Assembly (NCBI GenBank): GCA_026990385.1
Contig: JALXDL010000113.1
Location: 1 to 33,383 of the forward strand
Direction of reading: 5' to 3'
Origin: DRKI01 sp011051875
Lineage (GTDB): Bacteria; Desulfobacterota; Desulfobulbia; Desulfobulbales; Desulfobulbaceae
Length of the DNA: 33,383 nucleotides
In this document: one piece after another, positions 30,544 to 33,383 of the stretch
Layout of the letters: every line of letters begins with the position of its first letter
Position numbering within the stretch: the first letter of the stretch is position 1
Position numbers and translations under genes: made by a program
Notes under the pieces: generated by a model
What the model was told of the DNA's origin: nothing
Database searches by the model: none
The model's input: only the letters and a program-made list of their open reading frames with translations

Positions 30544-32928
30544 ATGGAAAACGAAGAGAAGAAACAGGAACAACAGCAAGGCAAGGTCGATCCCACCACC
30601 CTGCAGGTCCCAGAGGTGCTGCCGGTTCTGCCGCTGCACGGTTTTGTCTTCTATCCGGGCATGGGCTTTCCGCTCCAGGTGGGCAGCGAGTCGTCCAGGC
30701 AGCTCATCGACGATGCCCTGCTCGGAGACCGGATGGTGGCCCTGGTGCCCAGCCGTCTCGAGCAGGCCAGCGGCGGCGAGGACATCGGCGAAGACGACCT
30801 CTACCGCGTCGGCGTGGTGGGCTATATTCACAAACTGACCAAGTCGGACGAGGGCTACTACCAGGTCCTGGTCTCGGGCACCAAGAAGATCGAGCTGATC
30901 GAGTTCGTGCAGCGCGAGCCCTACCTCAAGGCCCGGGTGGCCGAGATCCCCATGGAAGTGGTGGAAAACAAGAAGATCGAGGCCCTGCTCTTCAATATCC
31001 GCAGCCAGTTCCAGAAGCTGGTCAAACTGACCCAGCTGCCCCAGGAGATGGCGGTGACCCTCAACGCGCTCACCGACCCCTTTTACATCGCCTACCTGGT
31101 CACCTCCCAGCTCAATCTCAAGATCGAGGACGAGCAGGAGATCCTGGAGATCCGCCCCCTGGAGGACCTGCTGCACCGGGTGGCCCGCGAGCTGACCAAG
31201 CGGCTGGAGACCGTGGAGATGAGCAAGCAGCTCCAGGAGTCCATCAAGAAGGATATGGATGACCGGCAGCGCGAGTTCTTCCTCCGCCAGCAGCTGCAGG
31301 CGATCCGCAAGGAACTGGGCGAGGGCGACGAGGAAAAGGTCGAGATCCGGGAGTTGCGGGAACGGGTCGAGGAGAAGGGGCTGACCGAAGAGGCGCGGGA
31401 GGTGGTGGAGAAGGAGCTCAAGCGGTTGGAGCGCATCCCGCCTTCGTCCCCCGAATACTCGGTGACCCGCAACTACATCGACTGGATCCTCGACCTGCCG
31501 TGGACCGAGTCCACCACCGACACCCTGGACCTGGACAAGGCGGAAAAGGACCTGGACCGGGACCACTATGGCCTGAAGAAGATCAAGAAACGGATCCTCG
31601 AGTTCCTGGCCGTGCGCAAGCTGAAGGAGGACATCCACGGCCCGATCCTCTGTTTTGTCGGTCCCCCGGGTGTGGGCAAGACCTCCCTTGGCCAGTCCAT
31701 CGCCCGGACCATGAACCGCAGGTTCGTGCGCATCGCCCTGGGCGGCGTGCGCGACGAGGCCGAGATTCGCGGTCACCGGCGCACCTATATCGGCGCCCTG
31801 CCGGGCCGCATTATCCAGAGCCTGAAAAAGGCCGGGTCCAACAACCCGGTCTTCATGCTCGACGAGGTGGACAAGCTGGGCAACGATTTTCGCGGCGATC
31901 CCTCGTCGGCCCTGCTCGAGGTCCTGGATCCGGAACAGAACGCCACCTTCACCGATCACTACCTGGAGATTGAGTTCGATCTCTCCAAGGTGATGTTCAT
32001 CGCCACGGCCAACGTGCTCGACACCATTCCGGGTCCCCTGCGCGACCGGATGGAGGTGGTGGAACTGACCGGCTACACGGAACATGAAAAGGTGGCCATC
32101 GCGCAGCGGCACCTGATCCCCAAGCAGCTCGAGGCCCATGCCCTGCGGGAGGATGACCTCGAGATCACCGAGGATGCCCTGCGGGTGATCATCCGCTCCT
32201 ATACCCGCGAGGCCGGGGTCCGCAACCTGGAGCGGGAGATCGCGGCTATCTGCCGGGGCGTGGCCGCCGAGATCGCCCGCGGCCGCACGGAAAAGACCGT
32301 GGTGGACAAGGATGATCTCTACGATTTCCTGGGGCCGATCCGGTTCTTTCCCGAGATCAAGGCCCGGACCTGGGGACCGGGCCTGGCCACCGGACTTGCC
32401 TGGACCCCGGTGGGCGGCCAGATTTTGTTCATCGAGACTGCGGTGATGCAGGGCAAGGGACAGCTCACCCTGACCGGCAAGCTGGGCGACGTGATGAAGG
32501 AGTCGGCCACGGCGGCACTCACCTATATCCGTTCCAATGCCGGGCGGCTGGGGATCGATGAAAAACGTTTCTCCTCCATTGACCTGCACATCCACGTGCC
32601 CGAGGGCGCGATTCCCAAGGATGGTCCCTCGGCGGGCGTGGCCATGGTCTGTTCCCTGGTTTCGGCCATCACCGGCCGGGTGGTGCGCCAGGACGTGGCC
32701 ATGACCGGCGAGATCACCTTGCGCGGCGATGTCCTGCCCGTGGGCGGTATCCCGGAAAAGGTGCTGGCGGCCCTGCGGGCCGGCATCAGGGAGCTGATCC
32801 TGCCGGTGCTCAATGAAAAGGATGTGCTCGAGATTCCCGAAGACGTGCGGCAGGGGGTCGTTTTCCACTATCCGCACACCATTGCCGAGGTGCTGGATAT
32901 CGCATTGACTGATACGACAGGTGCATGA
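30544..32928 (+). CDS. lon: ATP-dependent protease La (Lon)
   Basis: A 794-aa cytoplasmic protease. The LON substrate-binding N-terminal domain spans residues ~25-215 (VLPVLPLHGFVFYPGMGFPL). It is followed by a helical/coiled-coil part (RQREFFLRQQLQAIRKELG), the AAA+ module with Walker A GPPGVGKTSLG (~374-384) and Walker B FMLDEVDK, and the serine protease domain. Catalytic Ser696 lies in PKDGPSAG and Lys739 in GIPEKVLAA; their 43-residue spacing equals that of the E. coli Ser-Lys dyad. Length is typical. GGAG lies ~8 nt upstream of ATG 30544. Neighbours hsp20 and ftsY are within 4 nt on either side, suggesting one operon. Confidence 0.97.
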   Translation: MENEEKKQEQQQGKVDPTTLQVPEVLPVLPLHGFVFYPGMGFPLQVGSESSRQLIDDALLGDRMVALVPSRLEQASGGEDIGEDDLYRVGVVGYIHKLTKSDEGYYQVLVSGTKKIELIEFVQREPYLKARVAEIPMEVVENKKIEALLFNIRSQFQKLVKLTQLPQEMAVTLNALTDPFYIAYLVTSQLNLKIEDEQEILEIRPLEDLLHRVARELTKRLETVEMSKQLQESIKKDMDDRQREFFLRQQLQAIRKELGEGDEEKVEIRELRERVEEKGLTEEAREVVEKELKRLERIPPSSPEYSVTRNYIDWILDLPWTESTTDTLDLDKAEKDLDRDHYGLKKIKKRILEFLAVRKLKEDIHGPILCFVGPPGVGKTSLGQSIARTMNRRFVRIALGGVRDEAEIRGHRRTYIGALPGRIIQSLKKAGSNNPVFMLDEVDKLGNDFRGDPSSALLEVLDPEQNATFTDHYLEIEFDLSKVMFIATANVLDTIPGPLRDRMEVVELTGYTEHEKVAIAQRHLIPKQLEAHALREDDLEITEDALRVIIRSYTREAGVRNLEREIAAICRGVAAEIARGRTEKTVVDKDDLYDFLGPIRFFPEIKARTWGPGLATGLAWTPVGGQILFIETAVMQGKGQLTLTGKLGDVMKESATAALTYIRSNAGRLGIDEKRFSSIDLHIHVPEGAIPKDGPSAGVAMVCSLVSAITGRVVRQDVAMTGEITLRGDVLPVGGIPEKVLAALRAGIRELILPVLNEKDVLEIPEDVRQGVVFHYPHTIAEVLDIALTDTTGA

Positions 32929-33383
32929 TGCTGGGCTGGTTCAAGAAGAAATTTTCCAGGAACAAGAAGAAGGAAGAGCCCCTGGTCGAGCCGGGGCCGC
33001 GGCAGGAGGCAGCAGCGGAACCAACCGCTGACGCCGGTACCGTGGAGGAGCTGACCGCCGGGCAGGCCCCTGCCGAGCCGGCGACGGAAGGGCTCGTCCG
33101 GGAACCGGAGGCCGGGGCCGTGGTCGCTCCGCCTCCACGGCAGGAGATCGGAGAGAGCCCGGCAGCGGCAGAAGAGGTGCCGGCACCGGCAGCGGCAGGG
33201 GAAGAGGGCAGGGAGCCGGAGGCTGATGAGGATCGCGGCCCGGAACCAGAAGCAGATGCAGGGGAAACTGCAGGGCCGGAACCGGCCGAACCCCGGGACG
33301 AGGCCGGACCCGCGCGGACCGTGGACGTGGGCCGGGACAAGCCCCGTTCCATGTTCCGGCGGTTGCAGGAACGACTCGGCAAG
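32925..33383 (+). CDS. ftsY: Signal recognition particle receptor FtsY, N-terminal part (partial)
   Basis: The first 153 codons of a gene cut by the window end. The start MMLGWFKKKFSRNKKKEE (ATG 32925 or 32928, overlapping the lon stop) is the basic amphipathic membrane-targeting helix of FtsY. An extended acidic, Ala/Glu/Pro-rich A-domain follows to residue ~140. The fragment ends at SMFRRLQERLGK, which matches the beginning of the conserved N domain before the GTPase (NG) region. FtsY binds the SRP and directs ribosomes to the membrane. The GTPase motifs lie beyond the window, so the call rests on the opening helix, the acidic linker and this junction. Confidence 0.8.
   Translation, partial: MMLGWFKKKFSRNKKKEEPLVEPGPRQEAAAEPTADAGTVEELTAGQAPAEPATEGLVREPEAGAVVAPPPRQEIGESPAAAEEVPAPAAAGEEGREPEADEDRGPEPEADAGETAGPEPAEPRDEAGPARTVDVGRDKPRSMFRRLQERLGK

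Noticed and set aside
30451..32877. A long minus-strand frame opposite lon
   Set aside because: The Lon catalytic dyad and Walker motifs are all on the plus strand; the antisense product is low-complexity.

Overview
The window is GC-rich, densely coding DNA from what looks like a Gram-negative anaerobe. I infer Desulfobacterota (Desulfobulbales-like or a relative) from four things: a selenocysteine factor SelB, an Mrp ATPase with Cys clusters at both ends, a sigma-54 activator beside a sigma-54-like promoter, and an Hsp20-Lon-FtsY run. No rRNA, tRNA, IS element or CRISPR array was seen, and taxonomy cannot be proved from the sequence alone.

Region 1 (1-7950, all +) is the end of a surface-polysaccharide cluster. 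It holds the tail of an SGNH-type hydrolase/acyltransferase, a Wzx/MATE-like flippase, an O-antigen polymerase/ligase-like protein, a family-2 glycosyltransferase, a SAM methyltransferase, a possible 53-aa Cys-rich small ORF, a methyltransferase-glycosyltransferase fusion and a B12-binding radical SAM enzyme. A clear Rho-independent terminator closes it. The set fits synthesis, decoration and export of a lipid-linked glycan.

Region 2 (7955-9476, -) is a dedA-patatin pair of membrane-lipid genes with a good sigma-70 promoter. Region 3 (9787-16548) pairs a sigma-54 activator (-) with a divergent three-gene operon (+): an LplT-like lysophospholipid flippase, an Aas-like enzyme with an acyl-carrier domain between its acyltransferase and ligase halves, and a DUF2157-like membrane protein. 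The divergent gap holds a perfect TGTACA-N5-TGTACA dyad and, about 100 bp further on, a -24/-12-like promoter. This suggests a self-contained sigma-54-controlled phospholipid repair circuit, the most interesting candidate system in the window.

Region 4 (16549-26113, +) is one 3081-codon exported protein. It has two PA14-like modules, beta-propeller-type repeats, an internal hydrophobic hairpin, a Cys-rich module, about 19 calcium-binding Asp repeats, an Ig-like domain and a cadherin-like domain. Its leader has a promoter whose -10 lies inside a dyad.

Region 5 (26139-29727, -) is an mrp-MBL hydrolase-selB run. Between mrp and its presumed promoter lies a GC-rich segment enclosed by an 11-bp inverted repeat and followed, in the mrp direction, by a T tract, which looks like an undescribed structured leader or attenuator. 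Region 6 (30097-33383, +) is hsp20-lon-ftsY, proteostasis plus membrane targeting, cut by the window end.
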